Origin: Phialophora verrucosa
Lineage: Eukaryota; Ascomycota; Eurotiomycetes; Chaetothyriales; Herpotrichiellaceae
DNA: 64,000 bases
Reading direction: 5' to 3'
Assembly: GCA_002099365.1 (NCBI GenBank)
Contig: MSED01000001.1
Span: forward strand, 2,294,001 to 2,358,000
The notes beneath the pieces were generated by a model that saw nothing but the letters and a program-made list of their open reading frames with translations, had not been told where the DNA came from and made no database searches. The translations under genes were made by a program, and so were the position numbers. This document shows positions 54,695 through 64,000 of this stretch, one piece after another; within the stretch, counting starts at the first letter, position 1; each line of letters starts with the position of its first letter.

Positions 54695-56621
54695 TTAACC
54701 CTGGACCCGCACGACCGACTGGGACTCGGCTTCCTTTCTTCCGTTGCCGCCGGCCTGGTCCAGTTTCCTCCTCGAAAACACATTCTGCTCCCATCCGGTC
54801 AACTCGTCGACCTTTGTCTGCCTGATCAGTTCGTACTTGCCGAGCCGGGGCAGCAGGACGGCCCAGACCAGCCAATACACGCCACCGGCAGCGATGATGC
54901 CCATGCCGACGACGCAGTGCAACGCGTACCACAGGTCGTTGTACACGTTCTGGCCCTCGTCGGGCGGCACGAACGGCGCGACCACGAGGTACAGGTTGCT
55001 GAGCAGGAAGAGGAGCGTCACGGGCCAGCTGGCGCGGAAGGGCGGCCGCCACTCCCAGTGGTACGGGTTGACGTACAGGAACAGGAGGCCCGCGGCAACA
55101 AAGCTGTTCACGATGGAGAGCGGGTAGGAGATGACGCTGTAGAGAAGGGGGGAATTGCGGTTAGCTTTCCGTAACTTTCTGCTTTCGCACACTCCGAGAT
55201 AGCACCAAATGGTGTATCTGTCAATGGGGGCTTGACGGATTGAAAAAAGCGGCGGGACACTCACTTCAGGATGAAATTATAGGCATCTCCGGGTGGAGGA
55301 GCGAGCATGATGATCACCGAGACACACCAATGCTCGAACAGACCCGCGAGAGGGGCGTTGAAGGGCTTGTTGCTCGCCCAGAGGCGGGAGAACGGGAGGA
55401 TGCCCTCGCGGCCCAGTTCCTGGACCAGACGGCCCTGCGAGAAGATGACGCTGAGGACGTTGCCGAAGGCCGAGAGCGCGACGAAAACGGACAGGGCCCG
55501 CTCGGCGCGGTGGCCGAAGACGTTGCGGAAGAACGAGGCCGCGAGGATCCGGCCCGACGAGATGATTTCCTCCTTGGGTACGGCGGCAAAGTACGCGATG
55601 TTGACGAGCATGTAGACGATGGACACGAAGATGATGGCCGCGGGGGCCGCGATCTTCAACGTGCGTGTAGGGTTCTTGGTCTCGCTGAGCGAGTAGTTAG
55701 CGTTCGAATATCCGATGTACGACCATATGACGTTGTACAGGGCCGTGACGACGCCGTACCTGTATTTCCGTCAGCATTCATATCCGTCAGTTTCGTGCCC
55801 GTTAGGCTGCTTGCGAGGATGGGGTATGGCATGGGCACCACTTACGCGCTGCCGGTGGTTCCAGCAAATGCGTTGTCGAAGTTGTGAGGGTCGGGAACCT
55901 TTAGTGCACCGCCGAGAGCAGCCCAGCCAGAGACCACGATCAACAGGACGATGATCAGCTTGATGCCGCCGATGAGATTCTGCAGTCGCAGGCCCCATTT
56001 CAGGGCACATCCATGGATTAGGAATGCCGTCGTGATGCATGCCAGGCCCACACCACGCTGGTTCCATCTGTTGACCTCCACCTCTGCAGCATGGAGGATG
56101 TACTCTCCGAAGACGACAGAGTTCGATCCGGCCCATCCGAGCAGGACGACGTAGCCGGTGTAGAAGCCCGTCGCTAGGAACTTGGGGCGTCGATACACGA
56201 AGTCGAGATAGTTCTTTTCTCCGCCGTTTCGGGGGATTGCAAGCCCAAATTCGAGGTAGACGGCCATTCCACAGGATGCGATGATCATGCCCGCGACCCA
56301 GATGAAGAGGCTCAGGCCGACACTGCCGGAGAGGGAAAAGATGGTACTGGGAGTGGCGAAGATACCGGTACCAACCATACGGTTGAAGATGAGGAAGAAG
56401 GCACTAAAGACACCGATCTCGCGCTTCGTTTCCGTCAGGGTATGCAGTAACGTGGAGGAGCCTAGAGGGGCGTATCAGCATCCAGCTCCGCGAGCTTGTT
56501 CATCGTGCGAGTTACCATCGTTCTGCTCATGGTCCAGTCCAGCTCCTGCCTCGGTCTTTGTTTGCTCGGATTGAACAGCCACCGGCGTCGTACGGTAGAA
56601 GGGAATGTTGAACCTTCCCAT
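54695..56621 (-). CDS. L-type amino-acid permease, Mup1-like (methionine permease family)
   Basis: Exons 56621-56516, 56461-55846, 55759-55265 and 55136-54695 (introns 54, 86 and 128 nt) give 552 residues. The signature VFSAFFLIFNRMVGTGIFATPSTIF opens TM1. About twelve membrane helices follow, with YGVVTALYNVIWSYIGYSNANYSLSETKNPTRTLK (TM6 region) and YNFILN|VISYPLSIVNSFVAAGLLFLY across the last splice. This is the LAT/Mup1 group, proton-coupled uptake of methionine or related amino acids at the plasma membrane. The N-terminal cytosolic tail (about 55 residues) contains Lys/Glu suitable for arrestin-directed ubiquitination. The last intron contains a cryptic 25-nt exon-like segment. Confidence 0.93.
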
Positions 56622-57808
56622 GGCGGACTCAGATCATATGTCAAGACGTACAATTGATGGGTCCAGAGGAAGAGAAGGCATCCTGGAGCTCCTGCCAGCA
56701 GGCAAGACTCTTATACATCTCCCCGGTCGTGCCATGCTGACCCCCTAGCCTCGCGTTCTTCGGGGGATGCCGAGCATCAGGACACCTAGGTGGCCATGGA
56801 AAACCTGGAGCTCAGTAATACCTCACGTCGACAATCCCCTCAAATCATAGCACATAGCGTGAGGTAGCATGAGATCGCGACGGGAAAACGTCCTCATTGG
56901 CCTCGCACCCTTGGAAGTCGAGGCTGGCCCTACATTGCACCATCCTTGGTGAAAATTTGTCCCCTCCCCCAAGTCAGAGTTGCTTTGGTTGAGTAAGAAG
57001 AACTCAGTGACGAGGCTGCATTGCCCATGTGGAGAGCCTGCGAGCGGGCCGGTCCAGCGTAACCTGATGCATAGGGTGGGTGAATTGCCTGCAACCTAGT
57101 TTCACAGGAGGCCAAAAGGCGCAGATTGCGTGCTCGGGCAGGAAAATGATACACTCGAATTCCAGCCACACACGATTTTCCCCAGGCGTATCATTCGCCC
57201 TGGCGACATTGGCATAGCGCGGTCATCGCGGTTAGCAGCGGTAGACACATTTTTTGCGTTCGTGATCATGGCAGCTCTTGAGAGGCCAGAAAGAAGATAT
57301 CGCAGTTTTGCATCGCGTGGATCCCGAGATCTCAACCGCATGCGTGGGTCGCGTGCCACCAGAGTTTAGTGGATACCAGGATCTGATCAGCTACTAGATC
57401 CAAGCATGGCACTTGCAATACATGTGCAGAAGAATTATAGCTGAGCATTGTGCTGCGGATGAGGGTGATGTGCTCTTGGTCTGGGGGAAGAAGTGAGAGT
57501 GCGGGTGCCAAGTGGCACGTGACTTCGTGTTTTCTGGTTGATGAGGTCGTCGTCTTCTCCTGGCTGACTGTGCCGTCTCAATCATCCAGCGAGATATACC
57601 GTAGTCGTTGGTCTTAGCAATACAGCCCGAACTCCAGGATGTTGCTTGCTGGCGGAAATATGCGTGATTTGCAGGTTGCTCATTCGCTCGCTCGCCTGGA
57701 CGCCAGGGGCGGTTTCAATCAGACTGCATCGATTTCTATCCAACTCGCGATTGTATTGCAAACAATGGTGCTGCGTAGTACTGTATCCAAGATTCTCAGC
57801 CGCCCAGT
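56622..57808. other. Intergenic: permease promoter and SLC35F-like 3' side
   Basis: About 1.2 kb; no gene seen. Open frames of 60-80 codons on either strand lack family resemblance. Confidence 0.55.
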
Positions 57809-59364
57809 CTAGGATGAATGCGTGCCGCCCTCCACGCCATGTACGGAAGCCGACGTAGATAGACCTGCGAGATCAACCTCGCCTTCACTCTCTTCCTCTC
57901 GGACCCCAGCATCCGGCCGTCCCTGCCATTGCTCGTCGCTCGCTTCCTCCCTCTTCTCTTCCTGGTCGATAAACAAGAAGCTGCCGACCACGATCCCGGC
58001 TCCGACCCAATAGACCCATCCCTCGTAATGCCCTTGCAACAGCATTTCCCCGACCAAAGAGAGCGGGATCGTCAGACTCAACCCCACCGTGACCAACAAT
58101 GGACTCGTCAACACCATCGCATATGCCCAGCAAATGTCCGACGCGAAGCTCGCCATGCTGTTAATGATCAGAACAGTCCAGATCCTCCGCGTGGGCGGCA
58201 ATACAAACGGCTCTAAACCCGTGAAGTGCAGAATGGGGAAAAGCGGAGCGAGAAAGATGAAGTTGAAGGTGCCAACGAAGCCGAAGAACAAGGGCATGTT
58301 GATCGATCGGGGAAGGGCGGTCAACGTGGCCTTTTTCAGCGTGACGGTGTAGACTCCGTAGAGGATGGCCGAGAGCAGGGCAAGGGCATCCCCGAGAGCG
58401 AGCTCCGCGGCCGGTTTCTCGGGGAAGGTGTCTTCTCGTCTCGTCACGGCCGTAGTCTCCAGGGCTGTGCCCGTGGCATCCCCTCCATCCGTCCTCGCCG
58501 ACAGGTCAACCTTGCTGATCAAGAGAATGCCGGCGAAACTCATCAGAACACCAAAGAGCTTTCGCCACGTAAACTTCTCGGTGCGTGTGAGCGCGCCGAT
58601 GAGGAGCGTCCAGAAGCTTGACGTCGAGGTGAGAATCGTGGTGGACGCCACGGTCGTGTATTGCAAGCAGGACATGGCGAAGTAGTTGGCGCCGAACCAG
58701 AGCATGCAGAATGTGAAAGATAACCGTGCGGTCGGGATGATGCCTAGGTGTTTGCCCTCTTCTCCCCCATCGTGTGACCCGAGATCGCGGTTGAGCACTG
58801 CAGATCTCTCGCCGGTTCTTCGCTTGTGGATGGATGTTTCGGACTCGATGTCCTCTTCCTCCGGGTCTTCTTCTTGCGAGGAGTCATTGTCCTGTAGCGG
58901 TCTGTAGCCTTCCTTGCTGATGGTGCGTAACACGTTTGAGCGGATGGTGTCGTACAAGTCTCCTCGATCGCGATGTCTCCTGTATCCGGTACGGACCAGT
59001 TGTGGGATCATGGCCAGCATGAACGTCGACGTGTTGAGATAGGTGAGGAAGAATGGTTTCGCATAGGTGCTATCCGCGAATATGCTCTATCGATCCGAGG
59101 TGTCAGCCTGGTTGCCCTTGTTGCGGCGAAAAAGCGCAGAGTGCATACACTACCCAGAAAATTGCACATGGTCCAGAGAAAGACGACGCACAGCAGCAGA
59201 ATCAAGCCCAGAGTGTGCCTGGCTACTCCGCTGAGCCAGGCTCGACCAGGCTCGACCGGATGCTGGAGCAGCCTCTGCCTCGAGTGGCCTCTCGACCCTG
59301 AACCGTGGTCGTCCATCTCGATCTCAGGGCTGGAGGACTGAGATAAGGAGAGGGTGTCGACCAT
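57809..59364 (-). CDS. DMT-superfamily transporter (SLC35F5/Thi74-like)
   Basis: Exons 59364-59149 and 59086-57809 (62-nt intron with CTGAC branch) give 497 residues. The first helix (HTLGLILLLCVVFLWTMCNFLGS) and ADSTYAKPFFLTYLNTSTFML, joined over the splice, are typical of the YML018C/Thi74/SLC35F5 group. Then come an acidic loop, LSFTFCMLWFGANYFAMSCLQYTTVASTTILTSTSSFWTLLIGALTRTEKFTWRK and a second EamA half (LGDALALLSAILYGVYTVTLKK ... TSPLLVTVGLSLTIPLSLVGEMLLQG). Ten helices are expected; yeast relatives sit in the vacuolar membrane. The substrate is unknown. The upstream frame is open to 59571 but without ATG, so 59364 is used. Confidence 0.9.
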
Positions 59365-59908
59365 GTCGGAAACTCCAAGTACGGCATTGCTTTTTGACAA
59401 GCTAATGATATCTCTGTCACGAGTGCGGCGCTGACGTCGTGACCCGGGCCCTAGGGAATGGCATGCAGGTGTAAGAACACGCGATACGATAGTATCCAAT
59501 GCGCCAGTTCCGGGGATGATAAGTGAAGAATGATACGATGACAAGGACCCAGACCTGTTAGAGCCATGCAAGCCACGCTTTCGGCAGGGCGAAGCGTCGA
59601 ACTCGAGTTTGAGGAGATATCCGCGCCAATCGCTTCAATTGCATACCACAAGGAAATGGTGGGGGCGCTCCATCTCGCATTCGAACCGATTCTTTCCCGC
59701 AGAACGAGTATGTGCGAGTATGAGGTCGCTCAATTAGTTCAAGCTCGCAGTTCTCGCATTGCTCTCCGAGCAAGGAACTCAATCGTTCCCACGTTACAGT
59801 ACTGCAAGTGTCTTGAAGGGTGCCAGCACACCACAGACTCGCCCTGGAAAGTCGTCGCACGGAGCCATCCACGCATCATGGCTGTAGCGACTACGTCCAC
59901 TTCCACTT
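59365..59908. other. Intergenic between SLC35F-like start and ISG12-like stop
   Basis: About 540 bp with the transporter promoter. The right edge is a (CCACTT)-type repeat tract (59896-59928) that runs into the ISG12-like stop codon. No gene seen. Confidence 0.5.
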
Positions 59909-60760
59909 CTACTTCCACTTCATCCCCAACCTCTGAAAGAACGAGAACAGGCTCCCCTTGGGCACGTATCCCGCATACCTCGACTGCCACCACGCCGCAA
60001 AGGTACCTAAGCGCAGGCAATGCGACGCCAAAGTTAGATTCGATCTCTTGTTTCGTTTCACAATGTAGTTAAGCGTTGGGAAAGGGGGTGGGGGACACAT
60101 CGCATCCGCGGGACTGTAAATGTAAGAAAGCGCAAAACAAAACTTACGAGCAACAGGACCTTCGGCACCGAATCCCAGCGCCTCAATCACCCACGGTAGC
60201 AGCACGACCAAGATGCCCAGCGCGATCAGGGTCGTCCAGACGGGATGGTCTCTCGCAAAGTCCGCCGCCTCAGCTACGGCCTTATCGAAGGCATCTTTCA
60301 AGGGCCCTTTCAGAACCATGCCAGTCTGGTATGCCCGGCGCGAACGTCAGCCCATCGGCAATACAATCTTAGGAACTGTGGACGATGCGGTATCCGCAAC
60401 CTGCTCCGATCTGGTCGACGTGCATAACGTCGAGACAAAATATCCCGACACTCGGCAGCAAATGGTGCTGGAAAAGAGGCTCTGACTACACACCTTGATG
60501 CCGTCGTCTAGACGAGCCAACACCGCCTTGGCCAGGGATTCCGTCCACCCATTGATCTGCACCACATCTGCGACCTTGATGCGGAGTTCTTCCCCTGTCT
60601 TCTCTGCGTCTTGCATGGCAGTAAGGATTTTCTGCGCGAGCACGGCGTCTGTGGTGGTGTCCGAGGCCTTCTCAGCCTCGTCCGACCACTTCGTCTCCGT
60701 CGGGACTGCCATTTCCTCGTCTCGACCTGCGTTGATACATCGCCAGATTGCGCTGAACAT
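59909..60760 (-). CDS. ISG12/IFI6-family small membrane protein
   Basis: Exons 60760-60494, 60325-60148 and 60006-59909 (introns 168 and 141 nt) give 180 residues. The family signature is assembled over two joins: DDGIK|TGMVLKGPLKDAFDKAVAEAADFARDHPVWTTLIALGILVVLLPWVIEALGFGAEGPVA|RTFAAWWQSRYAGYVPKGSLFSFFQRLGM. This matches the Gly-rich ISG12/IFI27/IFI6 family, which has fungal members of unknown function. Animal members act at mitochondrial or ER membranes. The N-terminal 90 residues are soluble and helical. The TAG stop lies inside a hexanucleotide repeat (AAGTGG units). Confidence 0.85.
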
Positions 60761-61437
60761 TGTGGTATGCAAATAATTCTGTTCTGGAGGGTCTGTACCA
60801 ATTCTGTAGGGCTTACTTGAGCGGTGAGGGCAGAGAGAAGTGATGCCAGCTGGGGACGGAGTGTGCTATAAGCATTCTTTTGGGTGGTTACACAAGTCTA
60901 GCTCGGTGGGGTCTAGTTCAACCGTGACGCTCCAGGCAGAGCAGAGACCTGCCAGACGACCGGTCGAAGCGCCCGTCGTGATTGCTAGACCGGCACTCGT
61001 GAGGTGCTATCGGGAACTGGTACCCCAAAAGATTTGTGAGCCTCCAAGGCTGACTGCCATGCAGTGCTTTTCTTGACCGTCACGTCGGCATGTGTTTACT
61101 TCTGCGCACAATTGTGAGGTCCTCCTCCATAAGGCCCAACTGTTCTCAATTGCCGCAGTGGCGCAGGGTGATGGCCCCCAAACCGTACCAGGTCGGTTGA
61201 CCAGCTGCAGGCCTGGCTGACCTGTTGATGCACACATGCATCTCCAAAGCAAAGGCTCCGCGTCTGCTCAGCTCTGTGTGCTCTAAGGTCGTGTCGGACA
61301 GCCGACCCCGAGAGCCGCCATTGAGCAGATATCACTTGCTCAAAGCCTGTCATTGGCCGAGCTAGAGGCTCACGTTTGGGACAGCCCGCTGGTCTCTCAC
61401 CAATATGTAGATGTTCTGCCTGATCCTCACACGGTTT
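60761..61437. other. Intergenic between ISG12-like start and MKT1 stop
   Basis: About 680 bp with the ISG12-like promoter and MKT1 3' UTR. No gene seen. Confidence 0.55.
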
Positions 61438-63900
61438 TCATCGTCGTGGAGTAAGCCACTCGTTGACCTCAGAGAAGAGCTTAGCTTCCTTCACGTCTGT
61501 ACCTGGCACTTGAGTTGCGGCAAAGACCTGCCAGCGGTTAGTATCATGTATGTTATCCAGCGGGGTGTGAGTTGCGCTTACGGCGTCCCAAATCTTCCAG
61601 GCTCGGTCAAGACTCTTTGTCAATGTGCCGCTGCCTCGAAGCTGCGCGAACCAGTTGTACTTTCCCTCTTGCTGCTTGATGCTGGTTTTCAAAGCCTCAG
61701 TTACCTCTGGCTCTTCGCTGACCGCGTCCAGGTATGTCTTAACAGCGATGCCGTTGCCCGAGCCATTATCACTGGCGAAGGGCAGTCTGAAACCGACGTT
61801 AGCGATGTGAACCGCGAGAGGCGCGCTCTACGTACTTCTGAATGAGAGCAATCCAATCTTCGCGGTCGCGATTAGCATCACCATTGAGGAACATACTCGT
61901 CAAGATGGTCTCCAAGAGGTCTCGAAGAGTCGTGCGAACCGCCGTGATCTTCCAAGCGAATGTCAATAGCTGCCTATCGAGAGGCCCAACGAAGCCCATA
62001 GATTTGTGCTGAATTCTACTCAAACACGCGATCTTGGAGATGAGGTTGGTGTTGACCTTCCGATCGTGATCTTTATCTGCATTTCCGTTAGCAGTATCCC
62101 AGCTACAGCAGTTGGGCCACAAACCAGTCTTGGACACTGGGTCTCCAGAGGCAAAGTTGCCGGTGAAGAGTCCCATTCTCAACATCTCTATGCCAACAAT
62201 AGTGTACTCTTCATCAGCAACTTCCAGTGCAGCTTCTAGAGCTTTGCCCCATGTGGTCAAGTTGTGCTGGTCGTCAACGTAGCCGCGAACTTGTAGATAT
62301 CGGTATATTGCATTGACCACCACCTCGTCGGCAGTCCGAAGAGCTGGATGTTCGACCTTTTCTTTGGTAATGGTCTCTTTCGCAAAGGCCGCATCCTTGA
62401 GAGATCGCAGACAAGGTAGGAACAAAGTAGCATCCTGCAAAAGTCAACAACGGCGAACTACAAGAAGGAGGCAAGGGGAAAAGCCCACCTCGCCTTTGCC
62501 GACGACAGACTCAACGTGGGCGCCTCGGACTTTCCACTGGGCCAGTTTCTGCTTCATGGCTGGGGCGTAGCGGATCTCGATGGTCAAATTGCTGGTATCT
62601 TGGTTGACCCACGGGGTTACCTTGATCACTCTAGACTGATAGTAGTAGTGCAGAGACTCGGCCAAGATTTTGAGGGCTTCGCTTCGGAAAGGGTTGAGCA
62701 ATTCTATCACCAGCCTGCGATAAGGCTCCGAGTCCAGCACCCCTCCAGGTAGAGATAGTACGATTTCGCCCGAGGTGAGCCAGTTTGGTATCTCTGGAGC
62801 CAGCATGCCCTTTGAGAGGTAGAAGAACAGTTCTTCGGGGAGTCGTTGTCCGACGAATGCGTGGACGTCACCAGGAGCTTCCTCGAAGTGGAGAGGAGCC
62901 ACCACGCCCGTCTTGTCCATAACGACATGATGCCTGATAGTCATGATTGCCTTTTTGTAGCGATCAGCATACTGGAGATTCTGCACTTGAGCGTTTTCGC
63001 GGTGATAATTGCAGAGTTGAATGACACTGTTGCCGAAGCCCTTGAGCAGGGCAATGGCATCGACGATACCGGTCAATTTTGTAGTAGCCATAGCTTCAAG
63101 GATGGGAAAGGTCGGCGTGAAGGACGTTCCAAGCAAGATTTGGGCATCTCGAAGCAGATCTTTGTCTGCCTTCAGGATCCCCTCGCACGTAGCCCGGCTG
63201 ACCAGGCCTAGGGTCGAATCGTTCTTGTTGAAGTCCGTCACCACACGATCCACGCCAAAGAGGAAGCACTCGGTACTGCCCATGACCGCATCGATGAACT
63301 GGTCTTCCAATGAGAGGAGATATGACAACTTCGGCCTTGCTTAGCTTCGACCCTCGACAGTCTTGACCCCGATGGACTCACCTGCGCAGTCGCACTGTAC
63401 GGGGCAACCATGTATTCCACGCTGTTCTCTGCCAGTAGCTTCTGCAGCGCCCTGGCCGTGGTGTCAACATCGTATGTGGCTTTGCCAAAGTCGGTCACGG
63501 TCCGCTTGCTGTCCCCATTCAGATAGGCGTGCCAGGCATCATCCTGCACTCTCCTGCTCGCAGCCAGTTGTGAGGTGCGCAAGTTCTTGTTGACGTAGTC
63601 CAAGCCGTCGAAAACAAAGATGAGGGTGATACCATTCTGACGCAAAAAGGCAATATCTTCCTCGACCATTCTCTTGAAGGTGAAGGGTTGTCCGCCAAGG
63701 GCGTGCTTGAGAGGTTCCTCATTGTTCGCATTGAGGCGCAGGTTGAGATAGTACGAGGCGTCGACGCCGATGACGGCGTCCTTCAGCATGTGCAATTGGC
63801 AGTGTTCGACATGTTTGCTCGCCCAGACGTCAAATTTCTGGACTAGGATCTGGTGTGAGCGACGCAACGTTTGATTGTTTGGGGTGCCCATACCTGACAT
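61438..63900 (-). CDS. MKT1: Mkt1 (XPG-like domain, Pbp1 partner)
   Basis: Exons 63900-63382, 63328-62489, 62434-61836, 61786-61582 and 61527-61438 (introns 53, 54, 49 and 54 nt) give 750 residues. The XPG-N-like part has LKDAVIGVDASYYLNLRL, MVEEDIAFLRQNGITLIFVFDGLDYV and NSVEYMVAPYSATAQ|LSYLLSLEDQFIDAVMGSTECFLFGVDRVV, the typical Mkt1 wording. The C-terminal domains follow, with MLRMGLFTGNFASGDP and LDRAWKIWDA|VFAATQVPGTDVKEAKLFSEVNEW. Mkt1 with Pbp1/ataxin-2 controls stability and translation of specific mRNAs; nuclease residues are usually degenerate in this family. ATGs at 63900 and 63891 are both possible starts. The GTATGG just after the first could even be a donor, so an upstream first exon is not excluded. 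Confidence 0.92.
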
Positions 63901-64000
63901 CCTGGGGTTGCCGGAGGAGGAAGCGGGAGGGGCCTGCGTGAATACGAGGACGCTGAAAACAAAAAGCAATCGCGGGCAAAGAACGAACGAACGGACAATC

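Noticed and set aside
1..64000. Secondary-metabolite cluster, Starship-type giant element or CRISPR-like array
   Set aside because: No polyketide synthase, NRPS, terpene synthase or DUF3435 recombinase is visible, and repeats are only short tandem types. The genes are ordinary housekeeping genes.

Overview
The window is a stretch of nuclear chromosome from a filamentous ascomycete (Pezizomycotina). Evidence: genes interrupted by 49-168 nt GT-AG introns with CTRAC-type branch sites, clear orthologues of ascomycete housekeeping genes (CHS7, KTR/KRE2, MHR1/mL67, MKT1, TAF14, RanBP1, Rad4/Dpb11), and a Fot1/pogo transposon decayed by RIP-like mutation. Dothideomycetes or Eurotiomycetes fit best, but I cannot fix the class from sequence alone. 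I rebuilt exon structures by hand. Where joins are given, reading frame and family similarity agree across each junction.

Layout. 1-2.2 kb: a dead Fot1-like DNA transposon with perfect terminal inverted repeats, TA target duplication and an AT-rich, CpA-poor core. 2.2-12 kb: an orphan ORF, a GNAT acetyltransferase, a secreted/membrane protein with a Kre9/Knh1-type N-terminal domain, a 19-bp minisatellite, a TesB-type acyl-CoA thioesterase ending in SKL, a small CsbD-like stress protein and an alpha/beta hydrolase. 12-22 kb: a Pcl/Clg1-type cyclin followed by an unusually long (about 8 kb) region with no gene I can support. 22-32 kb: a metallo-beta-lactamase-fold protein, CHS7, an 830-residue orphan membrane protein and a KTR-family mannosyltransferase. 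32-43 kb: a double PH-domain protein, MHR1/mL67, a PPxY-bearing alpha-arrestin, and about 3 kb of degenerate-looking intergenic DNA. 43-55 kb: a four-BRCT Rad4/Dpb11/TopBP1 protein whose promoter carries a palindromic pair of MCB boxes, a phosducin-like protein, TAF14, RanBP1 and an F-box/RCC1 protein. 55-64 kb: a methionine-permease-type transporter, an SLC35F-like transporter, an ISG12-like membrane protein and MKT1.

Most genes are unrelated housekeeping genes and do not form a pathway or biosynthetic cluster. A loose theme is cell-wall and surface biology (Kre9-like protein, Chs7, KTR mannosyltransferase, permease plus arrestin). I found no convincing tRNA, rRNA, CRISPR, giant Starship-type element or secondary-metabolite cluster. 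The items most worth a second look are the paired MCB hairpin before rad4, the possible dual targeting of the thioesterase, the RIP pattern in the transposon, the 8-kb gene-poor interval, the orphan 833-residue protein, and small repeat expansions at or near stop codons.
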